34,160 nucleotides of DNA, taken from the NCBI RefSeq assembly GCF_018006725.1, contig NZ_JAGMXV010000024.1:1-34160 (forward strand), in the 5' to 3' direction. The stretch is from Rhizorhabdus sp. Lineage in GTDB: Bacteria; Pseudomonadota; Alphaproteobacteria; Sphingomonadales; Sphingomonadaceae. Under the pieces are notes generated by a model that worked only from the letters and a program-made list of their open reading frames with translations, searched no databases and had not been told where the DNA came from. The first letter of the stretch is position 1, and each line of letters starts with the position of its first letter. Positions 17,570-24,657 of the stretch are shown here, piece after piece. Position numbers and translations under genes: made by a program.

Positions 17570-18831
17570 AGTCGCTTCTCCTTCTGATCGGCGCGGCCCC
17601 GCTCGCCTTGGCGACCCCAGTCAGCGCGCAGTCGATGCAGAATATGCCGGGCATGAACATGCCTGCTGCTCAGCCAGCGGCGAAGAAAAAGCCGGTGGCC
17701 AAGCCAGCAAGCCAGCCCAGGCGCGCCGCTGCGCCCACGGCTAAGGGCAAGCCTGCCACCCCGAAGCGCCGGGCACCGGCAGCAAAACCCAAGTCGGCGC
17801 CGCACGACATGTCGGGCATGGGGGCTATGTCCGGCATGGAGATGCCCGGTGACAAGACGCCTCCAACGGCTGACCCGCATGCCGGCCACGACATGTCCGG
17901 CATGCCTGGCATGACCATGCCCGATGGGGCGGGCGGTACGATGAAACACGACATGCCCGGCATGGACATGCAGGCGGCACCCGGCGGTCAGCCGATGCAG
18001 CACGATATGTCGTCGATGCCCGGCATGGCGATGGATGGGCCGATGGCAGCCCATGGCGCTGGTGGCACCAGTCTCATGCCCGGCAACGCCCCTGCACCCC
18101 AACCTCCTACCGACAACTATGCCGACCGCGTCTACAAAAACGGCGAGATGGCGGCTTCGCGTACCATGCTGCATAAGGAACATGGCGGCTCATCCAGCTC
18201 GATGATCCTGTTCAATCTGGCGGAATATCAGGTCCGTAACGGCCGCGACGGCTATCGGTGGGACGGGGAGGCGTGGTTCGGCAAGGATCTCGATCGGCTG
18301 GTGGTCAAGACAGAGGGTGAGGGCGTTCTTGCTGGCAGAAGCGGCACCTACATGGAGACCGCAGAAGTTCAGGCGCTCTACAGTCGTGCACTCGACCCTT
18401 ATTGGAACCTCCAGGCGGGTGTCCGTTACGATTTCAAACCCAACCCATCCCGTACTTATGCGACGATCGGTATTGAGGGGGTGGCGCCTTACTGGTTTGA
18501 GACCGAGGCTGCCCTGTTTCTGTCGAACAAAGGCGAGGTGTTGGGGCGGATCGAGGGCTATTATGATCAGCGTATCACGCAACGCCTCATTCTCCAGCCG
18601 CGCCTGGAAGTGAACCTTTCAGCACAAAATGTCCCGGAGACGCGGATTGGAGCGGGCATCACGAACGCCGAATTGGGACTGCGTTTGCGTTACGAACTGC
18701 GCCGCGAATTTGCCCCCTACATCGGCGTTTCTTACGACCGAAAGTTCGGGCGGACGGCGGACTATGCACGCTCAGACGGAGGGGACGTGAAGGCGGCCAG
18801 CTTTGTAATCGGTGTTCGGACCTGGTTCTGA
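17566..18831 (+). CDS. copB: CopB outer-membrane copper-resistance protein
   Basis: A 421-residue CopB. A signal peptide (LLLLIGAAPLALATPVSA) precedes a Lys/Ala/Pro-rich linker and a long Met/His segment with repeated HDMSGM and MPGM-type motifs (to about residue 180). The C-terminal part (about 185-421) is a beta-barrel ending in the outer-membrane signature VIGVRTWF with terminal Phe. It is thought to bind copper at the periplasmic side and sit in the outer membrane. ATG overlaps the copA stop. Its own stop is overlapped by the CTG start of the next gene. Confidence 0.96.
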   Translation: MKSLLLLIGAAPLALATPVSAQSMQNMPGMNMPAAQPAAKKKPVAKPASQPRRAAAPTAKGKPATPKRRAPAAKPKSAPHDMSGMGAMSGMEMPGDKTPPTADPHAGHDMSGMPGMTMPDGAGGTMKHDMPGMDMQAAPGGQPMQHDMSSMPGMAMDGPMAAHGAGGTSLMPGNAPAPQPPTDNYADRVYKNGEMAASRTMLHKEHGGSSSSMILFNLAEYQVRNGRDGYRWDGEAWFGKDLDRLVVKTEGEGVLAGRSGTYMETAEVQALYSRALDPYWNLQAGVRYDFKPNPSRTYATIGIEGVAPYWFETEAALFLSNKGEVLGRIEGYYDQRITQRLILQPRLEVNLSAQNVPETRIGAGITNAELGLRLRYELRREFAPYIGVSYDRKFGRTADYARSDGGDVKAASFVIGVRTWF

Positions 18832-19547
18832 GAAGCGCCAAACTCCGCTTCCACATCGGGGCTAGCCGCGTTCATCGCTGGTTAGCCCTGGTTATCGGCG
18901 TCCAGCTGCTGCTTTGGTTTGCGAGCGGTCTTGTCATGAGCCTGTTGCCGATCGAGCGAGTCCGCGGTGAACATCTCGTCGAGCGATCGTCGCCGGCGAT
19001 ATTGGAACAGTCGAGATCGCGCGCGCCGTTGGACCTAGTGTTGCGCGCGGCGACCAGACCCGTGCGTGAAGTCCGATATCGCGCGCTGCTCGGCCGCGAG
19101 ATTGCGGAGGTCGAGTCTATCGATGGGACGATCTCACTCCACGATGCAGAAACAGGTCGTCGACTTGGTCCCGTGAACGCTGCGATGGCTCGCGCGGTGG
19201 CGATACAGGCCTACCGTGGTACGTCGGAGCCGCCGAGCGTGCGCCGGGTTGTGGCGTCGACCCCAGAATTCAAGGGCGTCCTGCCGGCCTGGCGGGTGGA
19301 CTTCCCTGACCGCGAAGCGACCCGCGTCTATGTTGCCCAGAATAGTGGTCGGATCGTCGCTGTGAGAAATGGAACGTGGCGCCTGTACGATTTCTTCTGG
19401 GCGCTCCACATCATGGATTGGAAAAACCACGAAAATTTCAACACGCCGTGGTTGATGGCGTTTGCCGCAGGTGGTCTCGCATTGGCGATCGCGGGTTCGG
19501 CACTTTTGTATCTTCGGTGGCCGCGAAAGCGACGCCGCACGGGTTGA
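18828..19547 (+). CDS. PepSY-domain membrane protein with an apparent CTG start
   Basis: A 239-residue protein with an N-terminal helix (RVHRWLALVIGVQLLLWFASGLVMSL), a periplasmic PepSY region (including FPDREATRVYVAQNSGRIVAVRNGTWRLYDFFWALHIMDW) and a C-terminal helix (PWLMAFAAGGLALAIAGSALLYL). The first helix is typical of PepSY-associated proteins and is needed for the fold. No ATG, GTG or TTG precedes it in frame; the first ATG, 18936, falls inside the helix. CTG 18828 overlaps the copB stop (CTGA) and has CGGA 7 nt upstream, so I take it as the start. Role: probable membrane partner of CopA/CopB, by context. Confidence 0.85.
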   Translation: MRSAKLRFHIGASRVHRWLALVIGVQLLLWFASGLVMSLLPIERVRGEHLVERSSPAILEQSRSRAPLDLVLRAATRPVREVRYRALLGREIAEVESIDGTISLHDAETGRRLGPVNAAMARAVAIQAYRGTSEPPSVRRVVASTPEFKGVLPAWRVDFPDREATRVYVAQNSGRIVAVRNGTWRLYDFFWALHIMDWKNHENFNTPWLMAFAAGGLALAIAGSALLYLRWPRKRRRTG

Positions 19548-19589
19548 ATAGTCAAGCAGGATCGGGGCGGGGGCCAAAGGAGACGACCA

Positions 19590-20036
19590 ATGATGAAAAA
19601 TGCCTATGCGAGCCTCGCCCTGCAGACCTTGGTTGGCGGCGTCATCATGTATCTGGTGATGTTCGTCATGATCGACAGCTTGGGGAGCTTCTACAACAAC
19701 CTGAATATGCTCTACATGACGCTAATGATGGTGGCGCCCATGGTGGTGCTGATGGTCCTCGCGATGGGCCATATGTTCCCGTCGAAAAAGGCAAACGCGG
19801 CCCTTATATTAGGGTCAGTTGCGATATTCGCCGGATCATTTGCCCTCATCCGCACGCAAACAACGATCGGCGATACAGCATTCCTCCGATCGATGATCCC
19901 GCATCATTCGGGCGCGATCCTGATGTGCCGCGAGGCCTCCTTGAAGGATCCGGAAATCGTTCGTCTGTGCAGCGGCATCGAGGAATCTCAGCGCCGCGAA
20001 ATCGATGAAATGAAGGCTATTCTAGCCCGCAAGTAG
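19590..20036 (+). CDS. DUF305 protein with N-terminal membrane helices
   Basis: A 148-residue protein with about three membrane helices (LQTLVGGVIMYLVMFVMI, LYMTLMMVAPMVVLMVLAM, AALILGSVAIFAGSFAL) followed by a DUF305 domain. The domain has the family core FLRSMIPHHSGAILMCREAS with the HH pair, then a helical end (EESQRREIDEMKAIL). DUF305 domains are ferritin-like four-helix bundles that recur in copper islands; their chemistry is unsettled. ATG 19590 follows AGGAGACGACCA. It is probably in the copA-copB-PepSY transcript. Confidence 0.92.
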   Translation: MMKNAYASLALQTLVGGVIMYLVMFVMIDSLGSFYNNLNMLYMTLMMVAPMVVLMVLAMGHMFPSKKANAALILGSVAIFAGSFALIRTQTTIGDTAFLRSMIPHHSGAILMCREASLKDPEIVRLCSGIEESQRREIDEMKAILARK

Positions 20037-20131
20037 GCTTCGCGCTCCCGTTCCCGTAAATTTTGTGCCGCCTCACGAGGGAAATGGCGCGCCCATGCGT
20101 ATTATCAATGCGGGGCGCTGAGGAGAGAATT

Positions 20132-20503
20132 GTGAAGAAAATAGTCCCCATCATCATCGCTGGATTGGTGGCCGCGCCGGCGATCGCCCAAATGCAGGGC
20201 ATGGACCATAGCAAGATGGACATGCGCCAGACCATGAACCCCACGCCAGCCAATCCTTACCCGCCTGCAGAAATGGAGATGCATCAGAAGATGATGTCCG
20301 CCACGGGCAGCGATGCAACGGAGACCTGGGTGCGCAAGATGATCGAGCATCATCGCGGTGCGATTGCGATGTCACGCATCGTTTTGCGCGACACCAAGGA
20401 CGCGCAGGTCCGAATGATGGCGAACAAGTCAATCACCGAGCAAACGCGAGAAGTGGGCGAGCTTCAAGGCTGGCTGAGAGCCCACAACAAGCGCGCCCAA
20501 TAG
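20132..20503 (+). CDS. Secreted DUF305 protein
   Basis: A 123-residue protein with a cleavable signal peptide (KKIVPIIIAGLVAAPAIAQ) and Met/His-rich mature start (MQGMDHSKMDMRQTM). The DUF305 core WVRKMIEHHRGAIAMSRIVL follows, then a helix ending near ELQGWLRAHNK. The Met/His lead would bind copper in the periplasm. GTG 20132 is chosen because GAGGAGAG lies just upstream and the signal peptide begins there. It is a second, soluble paralogue of the membrane-bound DUF305 protein encoded just before it. Confidence 0.92.
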   Translation: MKKIVPIIIAGLVAAPAIAQMQGMDHSKMDMRQTMNPTPANPYPPAEMEMHQKMMSATGSDATETWVRKMIEHHRGAIAMSRIVLRDTKDAQVRMMANKSITEQTREVGELQGWLRAHNKRAQ

Positions 20504-20511
20504 ACCTTTCC

Positions 20512-20533
20512 TCCCCCGCCCAGGGGCGGGGGA
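20512..20533 (+). terminator. GC-rich intergenic hairpin
   Basis: TCCCCCGCC and GGCGGGGGA form a 9-bp stem with a 4-nt loop between the secreted DUF305 gene and the DUF411 gene. It lacks a T-run, so it may be an attenuator, an RNA-stability element or a dispersed repeat rather than a full terminator. Confidence 0.55.
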
Positions 20534-20549
20534 ACCAATAAGGGATCGT

Positions 20550-20993
20550 ATGACACTCAAATTTGCCCTCGCTGCGTTCATAGCAGCCTTCTCCGTCGCC
20601 AGCGCCGAAGCTGCCCCGATCATCATGCATCGTGACCCTGGTTGCGGTTGCTGCGAACAGTGGGCGGCCCAGGTGCGCAGACAATTTGGACAAAGCGTCA
20701 ATATCGTCGACGACCAGCAACGCGGCCGCTTTCAACGCGCTCAAGGCGTGCCCGCTGCGCTGGCATCATGCCATACTGCAATTGTCGATGGCATGGTTTT
20801 CGAGGGCCACGTTCCCATTGCCGACATGAAGCGCGCGATCGCGAAGCGCCCGAAGGGCGTAAAGGGATTGGCCGTAGCGGGCATGCCGCTGGGTTCTCCG
20901 GGGATGGAAGTCCCCGGCCAAAAACCACAACCCTACTCTGTCATCGCCTTCGGATCGGCGGGTCAGACGGTATTTGCCCGACACGGCGGGTGA
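20550..20993 (+). CDS. DUF411 metal-binding protein
   Basis: A 147-residue secreted protein with a signal peptide (FALAAFIAAFSVASAEA) followed by the DUF411 core. The N-terminal strand and cysteine cluster MHRDPGCGCCEQWAAQVR give three Cys within four residues. GVPAALASCHTAIVDGMVFEGHVP then carries another Cys/His pair, and VKGLAVAGMPLGSPGMEVPG supplies the Met-rich loop. The layout suggests a thioredoxin-like fold that binds Cu(I) through Cys and Met; family members are found with Cop and Cus genes. ATG 20550 follows AAGGGATCGT. Confidence 0.93.
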   Translation: MTLKFALAAFIAAFSVASAEAAPIIMHRDPGCGCCEQWAAQVRRQFGQSVNIVDDQQRGRFQRAQGVPAALASCHTAIVDGMVFEGHVPIADMKRAIAKRPKGVKGLAVAGMPLGSPGMEVPGQKPQPYSVIAFGSAGQTVFARHGG

Positions 20994-21001
20994 CCATCTC
21001 G

Positions 21002-21030
21002 TTGATCTTTGATGCTACGAGGCGTAATAA
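21002..21030 (+). promoter_or_regulatory. Candidate sigma-70-type promoter
   Basis: TTGATC (21002-21007), a 17-bp spacer and TAATAA (21025-21030) lie between the DUF411 gene and the small secreted gene at 21040. The start codon would be almost at the transcript start, so translation could be near-leaderless. This would give the cus end of the island a promoter separate from copAB. Confidence 0.4.
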
Positions 21031-21039
21031 ATAACGGCT

Positions 21040-21414
21040 GTGAAACGCGTTTTGCAACTTCTTCTCCTTCTGGGAGCCATGGTTGGCTTGATTGGCCAAG
21101 CGGCGGCCTTTGCGTCCGCTCCGCCTGCGATGTCCGCCCCAATGGCCACGTCTGTGCAGGCCGTGGCTGGGATGTCGGAAGACTGCATGAAGATAATGGC
21201 ACAGCAGCAACAACCTGCTCAGAAGCCTTGCAAGGGCATGACCCTGGAATGCATCGCGGCCATGGGCTGCGTCGTTCCGCTGGCCGTTCGTAATGACGCG
21301 CCTATGCTGGAAGCACGCGAAGCCAGTCCAGCTCTGCCCTTCTGGGCAACCATCACTGTCCTGCACGGCAGTGACCTCACTCCCGAACCGGAACCACCGA
21401 CTCTCCTTGGCTGA
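21040..21414 (+). CDS. Small secreted Cys/Met-containing protein
   Basis: A 124-residue protein with a clear signal peptide (VLQLLLLLGAMVGLIGQAAAFA) and four Cys in EDCMKIMAQ, KPCKGMTLECIAAMGC. Met residues lie near each (DCMKIM, CKGM, AAMGC). The pattern recalls short sphingomonad proteins encoded before cus/czc efflux genes, but I cannot name a family. It may be a periplasmic copper binder. GTG 21040 is the start; no strong ribosome site is seen. The C-terminus (EPEPPTLLG) is proline-rich. Confidence 0.7.
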   Translation: MKRVLQLLLLLGAMVGLIGQAAAFASAPPAMSAPMATSVQAVAGMSEDCMKIMAQQQQPAQKPCKGMTLECIAAMGCVVPLAVRNDAPMLEAREASPALPFWATITVLHGSDLTPEPEPPTLLG

Positions 21415-21434
21415 TCGACACCGGCTGCCAGGCT

Positions 21435-21475
21435 GACAGGATTCTTGCGTCTATCGCGCATCTGAAAATCCTGTC
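21435..21475. repeat. 9-bp inverted repeat between two small genes
   Basis: GACAGGATT (21435-21443) and AATCCTGTC (21467-21475) form a perfect inverted pair with a 23-nt loop, about 40 bp upstream of the gene at 21518. It could be a regulator site or an RNA stem. No T-run follows. Confidence 0.45.
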
Positions 21476-21517
21476 TGACCCGCGGCTACCACGATATTTT
21501 GCCCAAGGATTACAGTC

Positions 21518-21802
21518 ATGAAGAACCGTGTTTTCTATGCCCTGCTGGGCATTGCGCTTGCCGCTCCCGTTGCCGCTTTCGCCGGCGAACCCAACACAAA
21601 CTCGCAGTCTGGCCATTATGAATGGCGTCAATCGCCAAACTATGGCCCGCGTGCGCCATCTATGAGCCCCCGTCGCGTCTGGGTGCCCGATGCTCCGCAG
21701 ATGGCGAACTGCAACTGCGACATGATGAAGATGAGCGCGGCGGACTGCATGAAGGAGATGCATAGCATGGCATCGCCTTCGTCGGCTCCCTCGGCCGGCT
21801 AG
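21518..21802 (+). CDS. Small secreted Met/Cys-rich protein
   Basis: A 94-residue protein with a signal peptide (RVFYALLGIALAAPVAAFA) and a Tyr/Pro/Arg-rich middle (YEWRQSPNYGPRAPSM). The C-terminus is rich in Cys and Met (NCNCDMMKMSAADCMKEMHSM), giving three Cys, five Met and one His over about 20 residues. It probably binds Cu(I) in the periplasm. ATG 21518 follows AAGGATTACAGTC. It sits between the DUF411 group and cusC. Confidence 0.78.
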   Translation: MKNRVFYALLGIALAAPVAAFAGEPNTNSQSGHYEWRQSPNYGPRAPSMSPRRVWVPDAPQMANCNCDMMKMSAADCMKEMHSMASPSSAPSAG

Positions 21803-21847
21803 GCACAGCCTCTGGCCGTGTAAGGTCGCATAGACGGCCAGGCCAGC

Positions 21848-21882
21848 AGTGGCGGCGGGATTGCCCCCATCCCGCCGCCACT
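21848..21882 (+). terminator. Strong hairpin upstream of cusCBAF
   Basis: AGTGGCGGCGGGAT and ATCCCGCCGCCACT form a perfect 14-bp stem with a 7-nt loop in the gap after the Met/Cys-rich gene. There is no T-run. It may be a weak terminator or a processing/stabilising element that sets different expression of the upstream and cus genes. Confidence 0.6.
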
Positions 21883-21911
21883 GACATGCCTGCCAGAGTG
21901 CGCGACGCCGG

Positions 21912-21929
21912 CCTGATCCTCCGATCAGG
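21912..21929 (+). promoter_or_regulatory. Hairpin overlapping the cusC ribosome-binding site
   Basis: CCTGATC and GATCAGG form a 7-bp stem with a CTCC loop. The 3' arm includes the first bases of the cusC Shine-Dalgarno AGGAG (21927-21931), and the CTCC loop could also pair with it. This could limit translation of cusC. Confidence 0.4.
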
Positions 21930-21937
21930 AGTTTTCC

Positions 21938-23167
21938 ATGCGATTGTTTGTTTGTCTGCCGCTGCTCGCGGCGATCCCCGGCGTTGCATTCGCTGGTCCC
22001 CTCACTTTCGACGCTGCGCTCCAGCGCGCGCGGCAGGAAGCGCCGTCGATCAAGGCCAAGGCGCTCGCCGCCGAGGCCGCTCGTTCCGCTCGTGGCGGCG
22101 CCGGATCGCTACCTGATCCGACTCTGGCCGTTGGGCTCGACAGTTTCCCGATCTCGGGGCCATTGGCGTTTGCTCCCGGGCAGGACAATTTCACGATGGC
22201 GCGGGTGGGCGTGTCCCAGGATATTCCCAACCTCGCCAAGCGCCGTGCGCAACGCGCCCGCGCTGACAGCGATATCAAGGCTGCAGATGCCGACACCGCA
22301 TTTGAGGCGCGTTCGGTTGAGGTCGGCACTGCGCTTGCCTGGATCAACCTTGCCTATGCCGAGCGCCGGCTGACCGCGCTTGATGATCTTCTAGCCCGTC
22401 TGGAGCGCGTGGTGCGGACAACGCCCAGTGCCGTCGCGTCGGGCAATGCCCGGCCTGCGCAGACTCTTGCCGGCCGACAGGCTATCGCCTCATTAGAAGA
22501 TCGTCGCAGCGAACTGGTCTCAAACATAGCGCGGGCACGGGCTGCTCTGACGCGATGGACGGGTGACCCGGCGCCTGAAATTGCCGGATCTATTCCCGAC
22601 TTCCCTGTCGATGGGGCCGAATTGCGCGCTGGCCTGGATCGCCTTCCCACCATGGCAATGATCGACGCCCAGTCCGGTCAGGCAATGGCCGATGTGCGTA
22701 TGGCCGATGCCAACCGCCGTTCCGACTTCGGGGTGAACCTTGCCTATCAACGCCGCGACCCTCGTTTTGGAGATTATGTGTCAGCCGGTGTGACGGTCAG
22801 TCTGCCCTTCTTTACCCGCAGTCGACAGAATGCGGGCATTGCGGCGGCCCAGGAGAATGCCGGACGCATCCTGGCCGAACGCGACGCGGCCCTGCGGGCG
22901 CTGGCCGCTGATCTCGAAACCGATCTTGCGGACCATATCATGCATCATGAACAGTGGCTGCGCGCGCGGGACACATTGCTGCCACTCGCCGAGCAGCGGG
23001 TGACGTTGGAGACGGCAAGCTACGGGGCAGGTCGCGCCAATCTTGTCGATATCGCGGATGCCTATGCGGCCCTTGCCGACGTCACCCTCAACACTCTCGA
23101 CCGTGAAGCCCTTGTCGCTGCTGACGGTGTTCGACTGAACCTTACGTATCGGAGCGAATCGCAATGA
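21938..23167 (+). CDS. cusC: CusC-like outer-membrane efflux protein (TolC family)
   Basis: A 409-residue TolC-family outer-membrane factor. A signal peptide (LFVCLPLLAAIPGVAFA) is followed by the duplicated helical layout. The first half contains TFDAALQRARQEAPSIKAKALAAEAARSA and FTMARVGVSQDIPNLAKRRAQRARAD. The second contains FGVNLAYQRRDPRFGDYVSAGVTVSLPFFTRSRQNAGIAAAQENA and TLETASYGAGRANLVDIADAYAAL. It forms the outer channel for CusA/CusB. ATG 21938 follows AGGAG. It overlaps cusB by ATGA. Confidence 0.93.
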   Translation: MRLFVCLPLLAAIPGVAFAGPLTFDAALQRARQEAPSIKAKALAAEAARSARGGAGSLPDPTLAVGLDSFPISGPLAFAPGQDNFTMARVGVSQDIPNLAKRRAQRARADSDIKAADADTAFEARSVEVGTALAWINLAYAERRLTALDDLLARLERVVRTTPSAVASGNARPAQTLAGRQAIASLEDRRSELVSNIARARAALTRWTGDPAPEIAGSIPDFPVDGAELRAGLDRLPTMAMIDAQSGQAMADVRMADANRRSDFGVNLAYQRRDPRFGDYVSAGVTVSLPFFTRSRQNAGIAAAQENAGRILAERDAALRALAADLETDLADHIMHHEQWLRARDTLLPLAEQRVTLETASYGAGRANLVDIADAYAALADVTLNTLDREALVAADGVRLNLTYRSESQ

Positions 23168-24657
23168 GCCATTTCACAATCCCTCGGGGCGGCCTTTTCG
23201 GTGCCGCGGCGCTGCTCGCGGTCGCCGCTGGCGGGGTCGGTTTCACCATCTCTGAATGGAGAGGAGGATCACCCGACGCTACGGCCGCCAAACCGCCGGC
23301 ACGCAAGATCCTCTATTGGTATGACCCGATGATCCCCGCTGAGCATCATGACGGTCCAGGCCTGTCGTCGATGGGAATGCAAACAATCCCGCGCTATGCG
23401 GATGAGGTGGGGGCAAGCGCGGCACAGCCGGGAATATCGATCGACCCGTCCGCCTCCCAGGCGCTCGGGATGCGAACGGTGGCTGTGCGGCGCGGCGAAT
23501 TGGCGAGCAGTCTCACCGCCACCGGCACGATCGACTTCAACCAGCGCGACGTTGCGATCGTTCAGGCGCGTGCAGGCGGCTTCGTTTCCCGTGTCTATGG
23601 CCGCGCACCTGGTGATGTGATCGGTGCAGGCGCGCCGCTTGCCGATGTTCTGGTGCCGGAATGGGGCGGCGCACAGACCGAGTTTCTGGCGGTCCGCCGC
23701 ACCGGCAACGCCGCTCTGATCCAGGCCGCGCGTCAACGGCTCATGCTGCTCGGCATGCCCTCCGGCACGATCGCATCGGTCGAGCAAACCGGACGACCGC
23801 ATAATGTGATCACCATCTCCACGCCCACGGGCGGCGTGATCAAGACGTTGAACGTGCGGGGCGGCATGACCTTGATGGCAGGCCAGACGCTTGCCGAGGT
23901 CAACGGGCTCGGCACGGTCTGGTTGAATGCCGCCGTGCCGGAAGCGGTCGCCGGTCCCTTGAAGCCTGGACAAGCGGTGCGAGCCGCGCTTGCAGCCTTC
24001 CCCGGCGAAACCATCTCCGGGCGCGTTTCGGCGATCCTCCCCGAGACACAGGCCGACAGCCGCACACTCACCGTTCGGATCGAGCTGCCCAATCGCGGCG
24101 GGCGACTGCGTCCCGGCATGTTTGCGACCGTCTCGTTTGGCGGGAGCGCGCAGCCGGCGTTGCTGGTGCCGTCCGAAGCCCTGATCCGCACTGGCAAGCG
24201 CACGTTGGTCATGCTCGCGCTCGACAAGGGGCGCTACCGCCCTGCCGAGGTGCAAACTGGGAGGGAAGCTGGCGATGATACGGAGATTCTGGCGGGCCTG
24301 AGCGAAGGCGAAAAGATCGTCGCTTCGGGTCAGTTCCTGATCGATTCCGAAGCAAGCCTCTCGGGCGTGGAAGCACGGCCGATCGGTGCTGACATGCCAA
24401 AGAGTCCTGCCAAACCTATGCCGACCGGCGCAGTCTATGAGACCGTCGGTACGATCGAAAAGATCACCGCCCAGTCGGTGACGCTGAGCCATCAAGCCGT
24501 GCCAGCCATTGGCTGGCCAGCGATGACGATGACGTTTCAGCTCACAGACCCGAAAGTCGCGCGCGGCTTAAAGACGGGCGACCGGGTCCGGTTCGGGTTC
24601 GATCAACCACCGAGTGGACCAACCGTGCGACGCATGGCGAAGGTAATGGGCCAGTGA
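23164..24657 (+). CDS. cusB: CusB-like adaptor with a fused CusF domain
   Basis: A 497-residue membrane-fusion protein. After an N-terminal anchor it has the metal-receiving segment [23 protein letters not shown] (about 49-71), with the MxM pair and an upstream Met as in CusB. Beta-barrel and hairpin regions follow ([23 protein letters not shown]; lipoyl-like [24 protein letters not shown]). The last 75 residues form a CusF-like OB domain ([19 protein letters not shown], then GWPAMTMTF) carrying its own His, Trp and MxM copper ligands. It bridges CusA and CusC and hands over Cu(I)/Ag(I). ATGA overlaps on both sides show one operon. Confidence 0.95.
   Translation: MSHFTIPRGGLFGAAALLAVAAGGVGFTISEWRGGSPDATAAKPPARKILYWYDPMIPAEHHDGPGLSSMGMQTIPRYADEVGASAAQPGISIDPSASQALGMRTVAVRRGELASSLTATGTIDFNQRDVAIVQARAGGFVSRVYGRAPGDVIGAGAPLADVLVPEWGGAQTEFLAVRRTGNAALIQAARQRLMLLGMPSGTIASVEQTGRPHNVITISTPTGGVIKTLNVRGGMTLMAGQTLAEVNGLGTVWLNAAVPEAVAGPLKPGQAVRAALAAFPGETISGRVSAILPETQADSRTLTVRIELPNRGGRLRPGMFATVSFGGSAQPALLVPSEALIRTGKRTLVMLALDKGRYRPAEVQTGREAGDDTEILAGLSEGEKIVASGQFLIDSEASLSGVEARPIGADMPKSPAKPMPTGAVYETVGTIEKITAQSVTLSHQAVPAIGWPAMTMTFQLTDPKVARGLKTGDRVRFGFDQPPSGPTVRRMAKVMGQ

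Noticed and set aside
23269-24495. Long minus-strand frame of 408 codons
   Set aside because: Antisense shadow of cusB; no ribosome site or family features.
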